Source of the DNA: Bacteroidales bacterium
GTDB taxonomy: Bacteria; Bacteroidota; Bacteroidia; Bacteroidales; UBA932
Reading direction: 5' to 3'
Assembly (NCBI GenBank): GCA_017430365.1
Contig: JAFRNC010000006.1
Location: 248,001-312,000, forward strand
Length of the DNA stretch: 64,000 nt
Within the stretch, counting starts at the first letter, position 1; each line of letters opens with the position of its first letter. Below are positions 52,583-60,181 of the stretch, in pieces. The position numbers were made by a program, and so were the translations under genes. The notes under the pieces were generated by a model. The model had not been told where the DNA came from, made no database searches, and saw only the letters and a list, made by a program, of their open reading frames with translations.

Positions 52583-53598
52583 TCAAATGCGAAAATAATC
52601 GTATTCCTGTAAGTATCGCCCGGACACAGGCTCCTGAACGGGAAGTCCGGCCGGTTGGGAGAGTCGGGAAAGGCCTGGCACTCCAGTGCCACGCCGTCAT
52701 AATCCTGATACTCCTTCCCGCTCTTGGAAACGGGGCATCCGGCGAGCCAGTTGCCGGTATAGACCTGGATTCCGGGGGCGTCGGTCATGACAAGCAGCCG
52801 CCTGCCGGAACTCTCTTCGGTGAGTTCGGCCACCGGCCGTACGATCCCTTCCTTCCAATCGTCAACCACGAAGCAGTTGTCATACCCCTTGCCGTAAATG
52901 AGGGCCGGGAAGTCTGCCTTAAGGTCGGTGCCTATCTCCTTTGGAAGCGTGAAATCCATAGGAGTCCCTGCAACGGGTGCGGGAGCGCCTGCCGGTATCA
53001 GCGACTCATCTGTCGGAAGGTAGCGTGAAGCGAAAAGCTTGAGCCTGTGCGAAGTGACATCACCCGCCGCCTCGCCCTTGAGGTTGAAATAGGCGTGATT
53101 CGTGAGATTGACGATAGTTTCGGCATCAGAGGTGGCTGTCAACTTCAGTGTCAGTTTATGGTCCTCGCTCCATGAATAGAGAGCCTCGACATGAAGCGCC
53201 CCGGGATAACCGGCGTCACCGTCAGGGCTGTCAAGCGTGAACCTGACCCCTTCGGGAGTTTCTTCAGCCTGCCATATGCGGTTGGCGAAGCATTCGTCGC
53301 CAGGACCTCCGTGAAGATGGTTGGGTCCGTTGTTTATCGACAGGGAGTACTCCCTGCCCCCGAGGGAGAAGCGGCCGGCGGCGATCCGGTTGGCATAACG
53401 GCCCGGAATCTTGCCCATGCACGGTCCGTCGCCGTAATAATCCTCCGGATTCCTGTATCCGAGAACAACGTCGGCAAGGCGGCCGTATCTGTCAGGAACA
53501 ACTATGGACACTATTCCGGCGCCAAGGTTGGAAAGGATTACCTCGGAACCGTCAGCATTGACGATGCTGTAGAGTTTGATGGCTTCGGGATCGATCAT
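52579..53598 (-). CDS. galM: Aldose 1-epimerase (galactose mutarotase)
   Basis: GalM interconverts the anomers of galactose before phosphorylation. The 339-aa protein has the catalytic His region NGPNHLHGG, VNLTNHAYFNL and the GVALECQAFPDSPNRPDF block with the catalytic Glu. No signal peptide is seen, so it is cytosolic. It starts 3 bp after galK. Confidence 0.95.
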   Translation of the reverse strand: MIDPEAIKLYSIVNADGSEVILSNLGAGIVSIVVPDRYGRLADVVLGYRNPEDYYGDGPCMGKIPGRYANRIAAGRFSLGGREYSLSINNGPNHLHGGPGDECFANRIWQAEETPEGVRFTLDSPDGDAGYPGALHVEALYSWSEDHKLTLKLTATSDAETIVNLTNHAYFNLKGEAAGDVTSHRLKLFASRYLPTDESLIPAGAPAPVAGTPMDFTLPKEIGTDLKADFPALIYGKGYDNCFVVDDWKEGIVRPVAELTEESSGRRLLVMTDAPGIQVYTGNWLAGCPVSKSGKEYQDYDGVALECQAFPDSPNRPDFPFRSLCPGDTYRNTIIFAFE

Positions 53599-53601
53599 GG
53601 T

Positions 53602-54756
53602 CTAGCACTCCCTGGCTCCGTCGGCGATTTCCACTTCGATCACACGTGGATCCTTGTCGAATTTCACCTGATACTTCTTCTTTACGTCGTCGATGTAGTC
53701 GGCCACTCCTTCTTTCCTGACGAGGGCGATGACGCATCCGCCGAAACCGCCGCCCATCATGCGGGCGCCCAGGACACTCTTGTGTTCCCGTGCGATGTCC
53801 ACGATGAAATCGAGTTCGGGGCAGCTCACACCGTACTCCTTGCTCAGACCGTCATGCGTGGCATAAATCAGCCGGCCGACCTCTTCGAAGTCGCCTTTTT
53901 CCATGGCCGCGCATGCATCCATCAGACGTTTGTTCTCATTGATGACGAATGAGCAGCGCTTGAAGGAAACAGGGTCGAGTTCGGAGCGGTGCGCTTCGAG
54001 TTCCTCCATGGTGACGTCGCGCAGCAGTTCCACTTCGGGGAGGTATTTTTTCACTACCGCCACACCTTCTTCGCACTGGGAACGGCGTACATTGTATTCG
54101 GAAGATGCCAGCAGGTGTTTGACCATGGTGTCGATAAGTACGATCTCTATGCCCTTGGGATTGAAGGGGACGAGCTGGTACTCAAGGCTGCGGCAATCGA
54201 GGCGGACGACGTGGCCTTTCCGGCCGAAAATCGAGGCGAACTGGTCCATGATGCCGCAGCGTACACCGATGTAATTATGCTCGGTCATCTGGCCTATCTT
54301 GGCGAGTTCCTGCTTGGTGAATTTCAGATCGAAGAGAGTGTTGAGTGCAGTACCGATGCAGGATTCAAGTGCGGCGGAAGAGGACATGCCGGCTCCGAGG
54401 GGCACATCGCCTCCGAATACGGCGTTGAAGCCTCCCACAGTCGCCCCACGCTTGCGCATCTCCTCGATGACGCCGTAGAAATATGAAGCCCATTGCTCCT
54501 TGGGCTGGGGACCGCCGATGCGGAAGAAAAGGGCGGCATCGTCATGGTCGACGGAAATCAGGTTGACATATTCGCTGCCGTTGGGGAGTATGGCCATGGT
54601 TATGGCCTTGTCCACGGCGCCGGGCAGCACGAAGCCGCCGTTGTAGTCGGTATGCTCACCGATGATGTTGATGCGTCCGGGTGCGCAGAAAAAGCGCGGT
54701 TCAGCATCTCCGAAATGGAGAACGTAGCTGTCCTTTAGTAATTTTTTGTCGATCAT
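53602..54756 (-). CDS. galK: Galactokinase
   Basis: GalK phosphorylates alpha-D-galactose at C1. The 384-aa GHMP kinase has the galactokinase signature GRINIIGEHTDYNGG, the ATP loop PLGAGMSSSAALE and the late MMGGGFGGCVIALV. It lies between the GH2 and galM genes. The rest of the Leloir pathway (galT, galE) is not in the window. Confidence 0.96.
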   Translation of the reverse strand: MIDKKLLKDSYVLHFGDAEPRFFCAPGRINIIGEHTDYNGGFVLPGAVDKAITMAILPNGSEYVNLISVDHDDAALFFRIGGPQPKEQWASYFYGVIEEMRKRGATVGGFNAVFGGDVPLGAGMSSSAALESCIGTALNTLFDLKFTKQELAKIGQMTEHNYIGVRCGIMDQFASIFGRKGHVVRLDCRSLEYQLVPFNPKGIEIVLIDTMVKHLLASSEYNVRRSQCEEGVAVVKKYLPEVELLRDVTMEELEAHRSELDPVSFKRCSFVINENKRLMDACAAMEKGDFEEVGRLIYATHDGLSKEYGVSCPELDFIVDIAREHKSVLGARMMGGGFGGCVIALVRKEGVADYIDDVKKKYQVKFDKDPRVIEVEIADGAREC

Positions 54757-54773
54757 AGCTTGATTTATAATTG

Positions 54774-57188
54774 TTATTTCACTTTGATTTTCAACGTGGC
54801 GGTTTCAAGGCCCGGGGCTGAAGCCGTCAGGGTCGCCGTCCCCGGCTCGGCAGAGGCCTTTACGATGGCTGTAAGCTGGCCGCTGAAGGCCGGCATCTCC
54901 GCAGACTGGAAAGGAACAAGACAGGTGGCGTCGCCGTTTGCGGCGGCAAGATAACTGCCGGCTCCGGATACGGAGAATGAAACCGGATCAGCCGCCCTGG
55001 GACAGAGATTGCCTTCAGCGTCTACGATACGCACAGTCACATAGGCAAGGTCGAGTCCGTCTGCATCCAGAGCCGTCCTGTCAGCCGACAGCTCGATACG
55101 GCAGGGATTACCGGCAGTGCTTATCTTTTCCCGGGCCGCCTCACGGCCGGTGGCATCGTATGCCACGACCTCGATCGAGCCAGGAGCGTAAACCACATCG
55201 GGCCAGACAAGACGGTAGCGCTTCAGCAGGTCAGAGGGATCGAAACGGCAGACCCCCTGTGATACTCCGTTCACGAAGAGTTCGGCACAGGGATAACTGG
55301 TATAGCATACCACGGGGACCTTCTCCCCTTCCCTGCCTTCCCAATTCCAGTGGGGAAGCAGATGCAGTGTCGGGGCATCCTTGCGCCACTGGGACCTGTA
55401 GAGCCAGAAGCGGTCCTTGGGAAGCGAAGCGAGGTCGAATATTCCGAAATAGGAACTGTGGCTGGGCCAGGCGTCCACATCGTATGGTGTAGGTTCACCC
55501 AGATAGTCGAATCCAGTCCATACGAACTGCCCTATAGTCCAGGGGTAATCGTCCATCATGGAGAAATCCACGTCGGGTATGTTGGACCACCAGCAGTACT
55601 CCAGATCGTAAGAAGAGCATTGGTTGTCGGGATACATCGCTCCCGATTTCAATTCCGCAGGCAGTTTGTAGACGCCGCGGGAACTGACAGTAGATGCAGT
55701 CTCCGATCCTAGCAGCAGTTTCTGGGGAAGCGTCTCATAAGCCTCGAGGTATTTGTGTGTACGATAATTGAATCCCACAATATCGAGCAGGCCGGCGAAA
55801 CCGTTGCGAACCACGCAATCTGCCCTGTCCATGCCGGCCGTAACCAGACGTGTGGGATCTTCGCGGTGACAGATATCCTGAAGGAAAGCCGCCACCTTGT
55901 AGCCTTCATCTGCGCATTGAGTCGGGACCTCGTTGCCGATGCCCCACATAATGACGGATGGGTGGTTGCGGTAATGCCGTATCATGTTCACCATGTCACG
56001 TTCGGCCCACTCGTCGAAATAGAGATGATATCCGTTCTCGCATTTGGCGATGTCCCATTCATCGAACGCCTCGACCATCATCATGAAGCCCATCTCGTCA
56101 CACAGTTCCACCAGCTCGGGAGCGGGCATGTTGTGGGATGTACGGATAGCATCGCACCCCATGTCCTTCAGAAGGGCGAGCTGATGGCGCAATGCGGCAC
56201 GGTTGACCGCGGCGCCCAGCGGGCCGAGGTCATGATGATTGCAGACTCCCTGGATCTTCCGGTGCACCCCGTTGAGATAAAAGCCTTCGTCAGGGACAAG
56301 TTTCAGGGAGCGGATTCCGAAAGTGGTGGTATATTCATCGAGCATGCCGTCATCGCCATAGACCTGAGTGACCGCGCGGTAGAGGTAAGGTGTCTCCGGA
56401 GACCAAAGATCGGGCTCCATCACCCGGAAGTCCTGCACCAGCATTGCGGAGGCGGGTGTATCCGAAACTGCCACCACCTTGCCGTCTGGATTGAATATCT
56501 TGCTCCTGGCCCTCAGTCCGGGCACGCATCCTTCAATGGATATCTGCAGTTTTACCGAAGCGGAATCCGCCGAAACCACAGGGGTCGTCACGCATGTCCC
56601 CCAGACAGGGATGTGGACCGGATTGGTCCTTACAAGATGTACATTGCGGTACAATCCCGCGCCAGGATACCAGCGTGATGAAAAAGGCAGGTTCTCCAGA
56701 CTGACCTCCAGCAGATTCCCCTTTCCGTCAGGATTGAGAAACTCCGTCACATCAGCATGGAAAGAATTGTATCCGAGGGGCCATTCTATAACGAAACGGC
56801 CGTTGACCTTTACGCGGGCATTGCTCATCGCCCCGTCGAAAACGAGGGAGACGGCTTCGCTGCCGGAACTGAATCCGGGCAGGTCGAAAGTCGTCCTGTA
56901 CCATCCCTTGCCCATATAGGGAAGTCCTCCGGTACGGCCGGTATGCTCGGTAACCCCGTCTTCGAAGTTCTGGGTTACCTGGACAGCCTGCAGGTCATTC
57001 GACCTGTCGAAAGGGCCTTCTATTGCCCAGTCGTGCGGTATGGTGACATTGCTCCACGAAATGCTGTCACGGCTGAATTCCCACTCCGTCAGGAGGGTTT
57101 CGCTGCGCGGATTATCTTCAGAAGTGCCGCATGAAGAAAGCGCTGCGAACACAATTGCTATTAATGAACAGGTGATAATTCTTTTCAT
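54774..57188 (-). CDS. GH2 family beta-galactosidase, lipoprotein
   Basis: An 804-aa glycoside hydrolase with a lipoprotein signal (VFAALSSCGTSEDN). A jelly-roll and Ig-like domain lead into the TIM barrel with acid/base Glu in WGIGNEVPTQ and nucleophile Glu in LLLGSETAST. A C-terminal Ig/DUF4982-like portion follows. It would remove galactose from galacto-oligosaccharides made by the GH53 enzyme encoded 12 bp upstream. Specificity for galactan is inferred from that neighbour. Confidence 0.92.
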   Translation of the reverse strand: MKRIITCSLIAIVFAALSSCGTSEDNPRSETLLTEWEFSRDSISWSNVTIPHDWAIEGPFDRSNDLQAVQVTQNFEDGVTEHTGRTGGLPYMGKGWYRTTFDLPGFSSGSEAVSLVFDGAMSNARVKVNGRFVIEWPLGYNSFHADVTEFLNPDGKGNLLEVSLENLPFSSRWYPGAGLYRNVHLVRTNPVHIPVWGTCVTTPVVSADSASVKLQISIEGCVPGLRARSKIFNPDGKVVAVSDTPASAMLVQDFRVMEPDLWSPETPYLYRAVTQVYGDDGMLDEYTTTFGIRSLKLVPDEGFYLNGVHRKIQGVCNHHDLGPLGAAVNRAALRHQLALLKDMGCDAIRTSHNMPAPELVELCDEMGFMMMVEAFDEWDIAKCENGYHLYFDEWAERDMVNMIRHYRNHPSVIMWGIGNEVPTQCADEGYKVAAFLQDICHREDPTRLVTAGMDRADCVVRNGFAGLLDIVGFNYRTHKYLEAYETLPQKLLLGSETASTVSSRGVYKLPAELKSGAMYPDNQCSSYDLEYCWWSNIPDVDFSMMDDYPWTIGQFVWTGFDYLGEPTPYDVDAWPSHSSYFGIFDLASLPKDRFWLYRSQWRKDAPTLHLLPHWNWEGREGEKVPVVCYTSYPCAELFVNGVSQGVCRFDPSDLLKRYRLVWPDVVYAPGSIEVVAYDATGREAAREKISTAGNPCRIELSADRTALDADGLDLAYVTVRIVDAEGNLCPRAADPVSFSVSGAGSYLAAANGDATCLVPFQSAEMPAFSGQLTAIVKASAEPGTATLTASAPGLETATLKIKVK

Positions 57189-57200
57189 AGGTGATATCCG

Positions 57201-58229
57201 TCAATCCTTGAATGCGTCCAGTGCTACGGTAGGCTTGCCGCCATTGTCGAATGCGGCCTTCGAATATTTGCTCCAGGCATGATAGCCTTCAGGCTCCCAA
57301 TACAGCACGCCTGTGCAGTGGCTGCCGTCAGCCTTGGAACGTGCTATAAGATCGGTCAGGAAAGTGCGGCAAGTCTCCGCTTCGGTCCATTCCATTCCGG
57401 TTTCACAGATGATGCTTTCCTTACCGTATTGCGAATGGAGCCTGACGATATTGTCGAGGGTCTGGTCGGTGTACTGCTTCCAGTTGCCTTTCTCGGGATA
57501 GAGTGAGAGACCGATCAGGTCATATCTGGCACCCTGCGCTGAAAACGCCTTGAAGAACCAGTCAAGCGTCGACCACTTCCAGCCGTTGTCAACGTGGACC
57601 ATCACCTTTGATGCAGGGAAAACCGCCTTTGCGGCATCGTAACCGGAATTGTGGAGCTGGACATATTTGACGAAAGAGTCATAATTCTGGCCGTCGGGCC
57701 ACAGCATTCCGCCCGTGGTCTCGTTTCCTATCTGAATCCATTCAGGAGTGATGCCGGCACCCTTGAGAGCCGTAAGCACATCCGTCGTATGGTCGGCCAC
57801 CGCCTTCTTCAATCCTTCCAGGTCAAGATTCTTCCATGCCGCCGGCTTGTTCTGCTTACCCGGATCGGCCCACCAGTCGCTGTAATGGAAATCTACCATC
57901 AGGCGCATTCCAAGCGCCTGCGCCCTGCGCGCCTTTACCAGGACATCGTCAAGGCCGCACCATCCGCCCTCCGGATCAACCCATACGCGGAGGCGTATGG
58001 CGTTCATTCCAAGGTTCTTGAGGAGAGCCATACACTCGGTTTCCTTACCGGATGCATCGTAGAAACGGCATCCCTCCTTTTCCATCTGGGTAAGCCAACT
58101 GACGTCCGCGCCTTTGGAGAACGCGGCAGGCACGGGTTCAGGTTCTGGCTCCGGCTCAGGCACCGGCTTGTGGCAACTTGCCGAAAGCAGGGCGAGTGAA
58201 GCGAAAATGACAGCGAAATAGTTTTTCAT
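57201..58229 (-). CDS. GH53 family endo-beta-1,4-galactanase, lipoprotein
   Basis: The 342-aa enzyme has a lipoprotein signal (FASLALLSASC) and a Pro/Glu linker of alternating PEPEPEP before the GH53 barrel. Catalytic Glu residues lie in IQIGNETTGG (acid/base) and IICETGMEW (nucleophile). GH53 enzymes cut type I arabinogalactan and pectic galactan. It heads the operon GH53-GH2-galK-galM-permease. The surface location, inferred from the lipoprotein signal, suits attack on polymer outside the cell. Confidence 0.94.
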   Translation of the reverse strand: MKNYFAVIFASLALLSASCHKPVPEPEPEPEPVPAAFSKGADVSWLTQMEKEGCRFYDASGKETECMALLKNLGMNAIRLRVWVDPEGGWCGLDDVLVKARRAQALGMRLMVDFHYSDWWADPGKQNKPAAWKNLDLEGLKKAVADHTTDVLTALKGAGITPEWIQIGNETTGGMLWPDGQNYDSFVKYVQLHNSGYDAAKAVFPASKVMVHVDNGWKWSTLDWFFKAFSAQGARYDLIGLSLYPEKGNWKQYTDQTLDNIVRLHSQYGKESIICETGMEWTEAETCRTFLTDLIARSKADGSHCTGVLYWEPEGYHAWSKYSKAAFDNGGKPTVALDAFKD

Positions 58230-58250
58230 CCAAGTATAGGTAATAATTTA

Positions 58251-58281
58251 TAAAGATAGGGATAATTCCCGTAAAAGGCAA
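58251..58281 (-). promoter_or_regulatory. Promoter of the galactan operon
   Basis: On the minus strand TTG (58281-58279), 20 bp, then TATCTTTA (58258-58251), one base off the -7 consensus. The imperfect -7 would suit a regulated promoter. Leader about 18 nt. Confidence 0.6.
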
Positions 58282-58361
58282 ATCCCAAGGCAGCCATATT
58301 ATGACAGCCCTGGCCGGATGACTCATACCGATGTCCCGCAAAACTGAATGGATGTTGCCGG

Positions 58362-59156
58362 CTAAAACTCCACGTCGATATAAACCGGAAGATGGTCTGA
58401 CGCGACCTGCACGTCCCCAGAAACGAAACTGGTGCAGATATCGCCGCCCGTGACGCGGACTCGCGCTCCATTATGGAGCAGGAAGAAATAGTCGATGCAC
58501 ATGTGGGGCTCCTTGGCAGAGTATGTGTCGCCGAGTGGCGATAGAAGCGTCCATTTGTGCGAAAGCTGACGGATTACGGAAGAATCCGGAGTATCGTTGA
58601 AATCGCCTGCCAGAAACACAGGCTTCCGGCTGCCGCCATACCTCCGTTCAAGTTCGGCGGTCATCACGCGTGCCTGTTCCAGTCTCGCTTTCTTCCCGAT
58701 ATGGTCGAGATGGCATACAGCGAACACGTAACGCCGCGTCTCGACCACGACACACACCCTCGGCTCGCTGCCTTCACATTTAGGAAGAGGTATTATGAAA
58801 TGGCGGATTATCTTGCTCCGGGATACTATCCCGTTGCCATAAGCCCCTCCGGCATAGGCCATGGCCCTGCCGAAAACGCCCCGCCAAGGGTTTCCCAGGC
58901 AGTCGGCAAGGTGAGTGGCCTGATTGATTCCGTGCCTGCGGTTGCAACTGTCAAGTTCGTTGAGCCCTACGGTCTCGGCGCCAAGTTCGGAGATCATCGC
59001 GGCAATCATGGGAGCGCTGTCTTCCAGCTCCTTGCCAAAGGCCCCGACATTGTATGTCATGAGTCTAACGCCCTTGCGCGCCTCGGCTTTCCAAGGACAA
59101 CCTGTCAGAAGTATCAGCGTTGTGCAGATTCCTATAGCAGCAAATAATCTTTTCAT
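58362..59156 (-). CDS. Endonuclease/exonuclease/phosphatase-fold lipoprotein
   Basis: The protein is about 264 aa with a lipoprotein signal (LFAAIGICTTLILLTGC) followed by an EEP domain: MTYNVGAFG at the start, GLNELDSC for the metal Glu, FLAGDFNDTPDS and a terminal ASDHLPVYID. The fold covers nucleases, sphingomyelinases and phosphatases; the substrate cannot be chosen. The start MKRLFA (59156) is preferred because it begins the signal peptide. Confidence 0.9.
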   Translation of the reverse strand: MKRLFAAIGICTTLILLTGCPWKAEARKGVRLMTYNVGAFGKELEDSAPMIAAMISELGAETVGLNELDSCNRRHGINQATHLADCLGNPWRGVFGRAMAYAGGAYGNGIVSRSKIIRHFIIPLPKCEGSEPRVCVVVETRRYVFAVCHLDHIGKKARLEQARVMTAELERRYGGSRKPVFLAGDFNDTPDSSVIRQLSHKWTLLSPLGDTYSAKEPHMCIDYFFLLHNGARVRVTGGDICTSFVSGDVQVASDHLPVYIDVEF

Positions 59157-59180
59157 ATTGCAAATAATTTGATACCTTTG
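59150..59180 (+). promoter_or_regulatory. Promoter of tRNA-Gly
   Basis: TTT (59150-59152), 20 bp, TACCTTTG (59173-59180). The mature tRNA starts 11 nt after the -7 element. The -33 box overlaps the start codon of the divergent EEP lipoprotein. Confidence 0.55.
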
Positions 59181-59190
59181 CAAACGATAC

Positions 59191-59263
59191 GCGGTAGTAG
59201 CTCAGTTGGTAGAGCGTTGGCTTCCCAAGCCGAAGGTCGCGGGATCGTGCCCCGTCTACCGCT
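59191..59263 (+). tRNA. tRNA-Gly (anticodon CCC), unusual T loop
   Basis: Acceptor GCGGTAG/CTACCGC is perfect. D stem GCTC/GAGC has loop AGTTGGTA. Anticodon stem TTGGC/GCCGA has loop TTCCCAA (anticodon CCC, reading GGG). The T stem is GCGGG/CCCGT. The T loop is ATCGTGC instead of TTCRANY, so position 54 is A and 58 is T. A T-run follows directly after the tRNA. CCA is not encoded. Confidence 0.88.
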
Positions 59264-59276
59264 CTCGTTTTTTTAC

Positions 59277-59291
59277 CGGGGCTCCGCCCCG
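59277..59291. other. Short perfect hairpin CGGGGC-TCC-GCCCCG
   Basis: A 6-bp G+C stem with a 3-nt loop lies downstream of the T-run of tRNA-Gly. No T-run follows it on either strand, so it is not a canonical terminator. Confidence 0.5.
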
Positions 59292-59306
59292 AACCCTGCG
59301 CCTCCC

Positions 59307-59372
59307 GGCCTTAGTACTTTTGCCTATCCGAACTGTGTGCATATTCGAACTGAACTTGCAAAAGTACCGGCC
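59307..59372. repeat. Inverted repeat with inward-facing -7-like arms
   Basis: GGCC-TTA-GTACTTTTGC (59307-59323) and GCAAAAGTAC-C-GGCC (59358-59372) are inverted copies around a 34-bp spacer. The spacer itself holds CGAACTG twice, 17 bp apart. Each arm contains TACTTTTG, a TAnnTTTG match pointing inward. Together with the hairpin at 59277 this is all I see in the 59264-59416 gap. Confidence 0.6.
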
Positions 59373-59416
59373 TCCGGCGGCCCGCCTCTCTTCCACGGAT
59401 ACCGAATGATTATTTA

Positions 59417-59875
59417 TTACTTGACGCGCCAGCGGACCCGCCAGCGACTCCCGTCGAAGTCATGGCTCAGGATCTCGAAAGTACCGATCTCGGAGGTATT
59501 CCTTACATGGGCGCCGGCGCACGCACAGGCGTCGTAATCACCTACCCTGACTATCCGGAGCATTTCAGAAGCATTTTCCGGCAACTTGCTCAAGTCAACG
59601 ATTGCGGCCGCATCTTCATGCGTCATAAATGAGATATTGACATCCAGATTGGAGGCGATCACCTCGTTGACCTTCCTAACTATATCATCCACCTGCTCCG
59701 GAGATGGGGCTTCCTGAAGGAGATAATCGCACTTGGACTTCTTGCGTTCAATGTGGGCGTTGCGAGACCTGGGACAGCCGAACATACGCACCATCGTGGC
59801 GTTCAGTATGTGTTCGCATGTATGCATCGGAGGATACTCCTCCTTATTGTGTGCGTTGATTATGGGTTCTTCCAT
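59417..59875 (-). CDS. AlaX-like trans-editing tRNA hydrolase (SAD domain)
   Basis: The 152-aa protein is a stand-alone second additional domain of alanyl/threonyl-tRNA synthetases. Zinc ligands are seen in HTCEHIL near the N-terminus and CACAGAHV near the C-terminus, the HxxxH...CxxxH pattern. Such proteins hydrolyse mischarged Ser-tRNA(Ala) or similar. It lies alone between two tRNA genes on the other strand. Confidence 0.87.
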   Translation of the reverse strand: MEEPIINAHNKEEYPPMHTCEHILNATMVRMFGCPRSRNAHIERKKSKCDYLLQEAPSPEQVDDIVRKVNEVIASNLDVNISFMTHEDAAAIVDLSKLPENASEMLRIVRVGDYDACACAGAHVRNTSEIGTFEILSHDFDGSRWRVRWRVK

Positions 59876-59962
59876 GATAATCAGTCCCGTTTTGACAAAA
59901 TTAGCGAAAAAGATGCGGACTTTCGAAAAAAATTCGCATCTTTGCAGTCCCGAAAGGGAAAC

Positions 59963-60037
59963 AGGGGCGTAGCTCAGCTGGTTTAGAGCGCTTCAGTCAC
60001 ATTGAAGAGGTCATCGGTTCGAATCCGATCGTCCCTA
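59963..60037 (+). tRNA. tRNA-Val (anticodon CAC)
   Basis: Acceptor AGGGGCG/CGTCCCT (one G-U), D stem GCTC/GAGC with loop AGCTGGTTTA, anticodon stem CTTCA/TGAAG with loop GTCACAT (anticodon CAC, reading GUG), variable loop AGGTC, T stem ATCGG/CCGAT with loop TTCGAAT, discriminator A. A CTTTTG stretch about 20 nt upstream is a weak promoter candidate only. Confidence 0.88.
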
Positions 60038-60041
60038 CGAG

Positions 60042-60074
60042 AAAAACCTCCGGCCGACAAGGCTGGAGGTTTTT
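60042..60074. terminator. Bidirectional terminator after tRNA-Val
   Basis: AAAAACCTCCGGCC and GGCTGGAGGTTTTT form a 14-bp stem (one G-U) with loop GACAA. The A/T ends give a T-run on both strands, so it can stop the tRNA and the convergent gene. Confidence 0.85.
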
Positions 60075-60126
60075 CGCATAAATGGACCGGCGCAGCGGAA
60101 AAACGGCGGCGAGGCCGGCCGGACCT

Positions 60127-60170
60127 CAAAAACCCGCAAAAACCCGCAGAAACCCTCAAAAACCCGCAGC
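60127..60170. repeat. 10-bp tandem repeat
   Basis: Four units of CAAAAACCCG with small changes (the third is CAGAAACCCT) are followed by a partial fifth, between the terminator and the stop of the convergent cyclophilin fusion. Confidence 0.75.
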
Positions 60171-60181
60171 AACAGCAGAAA

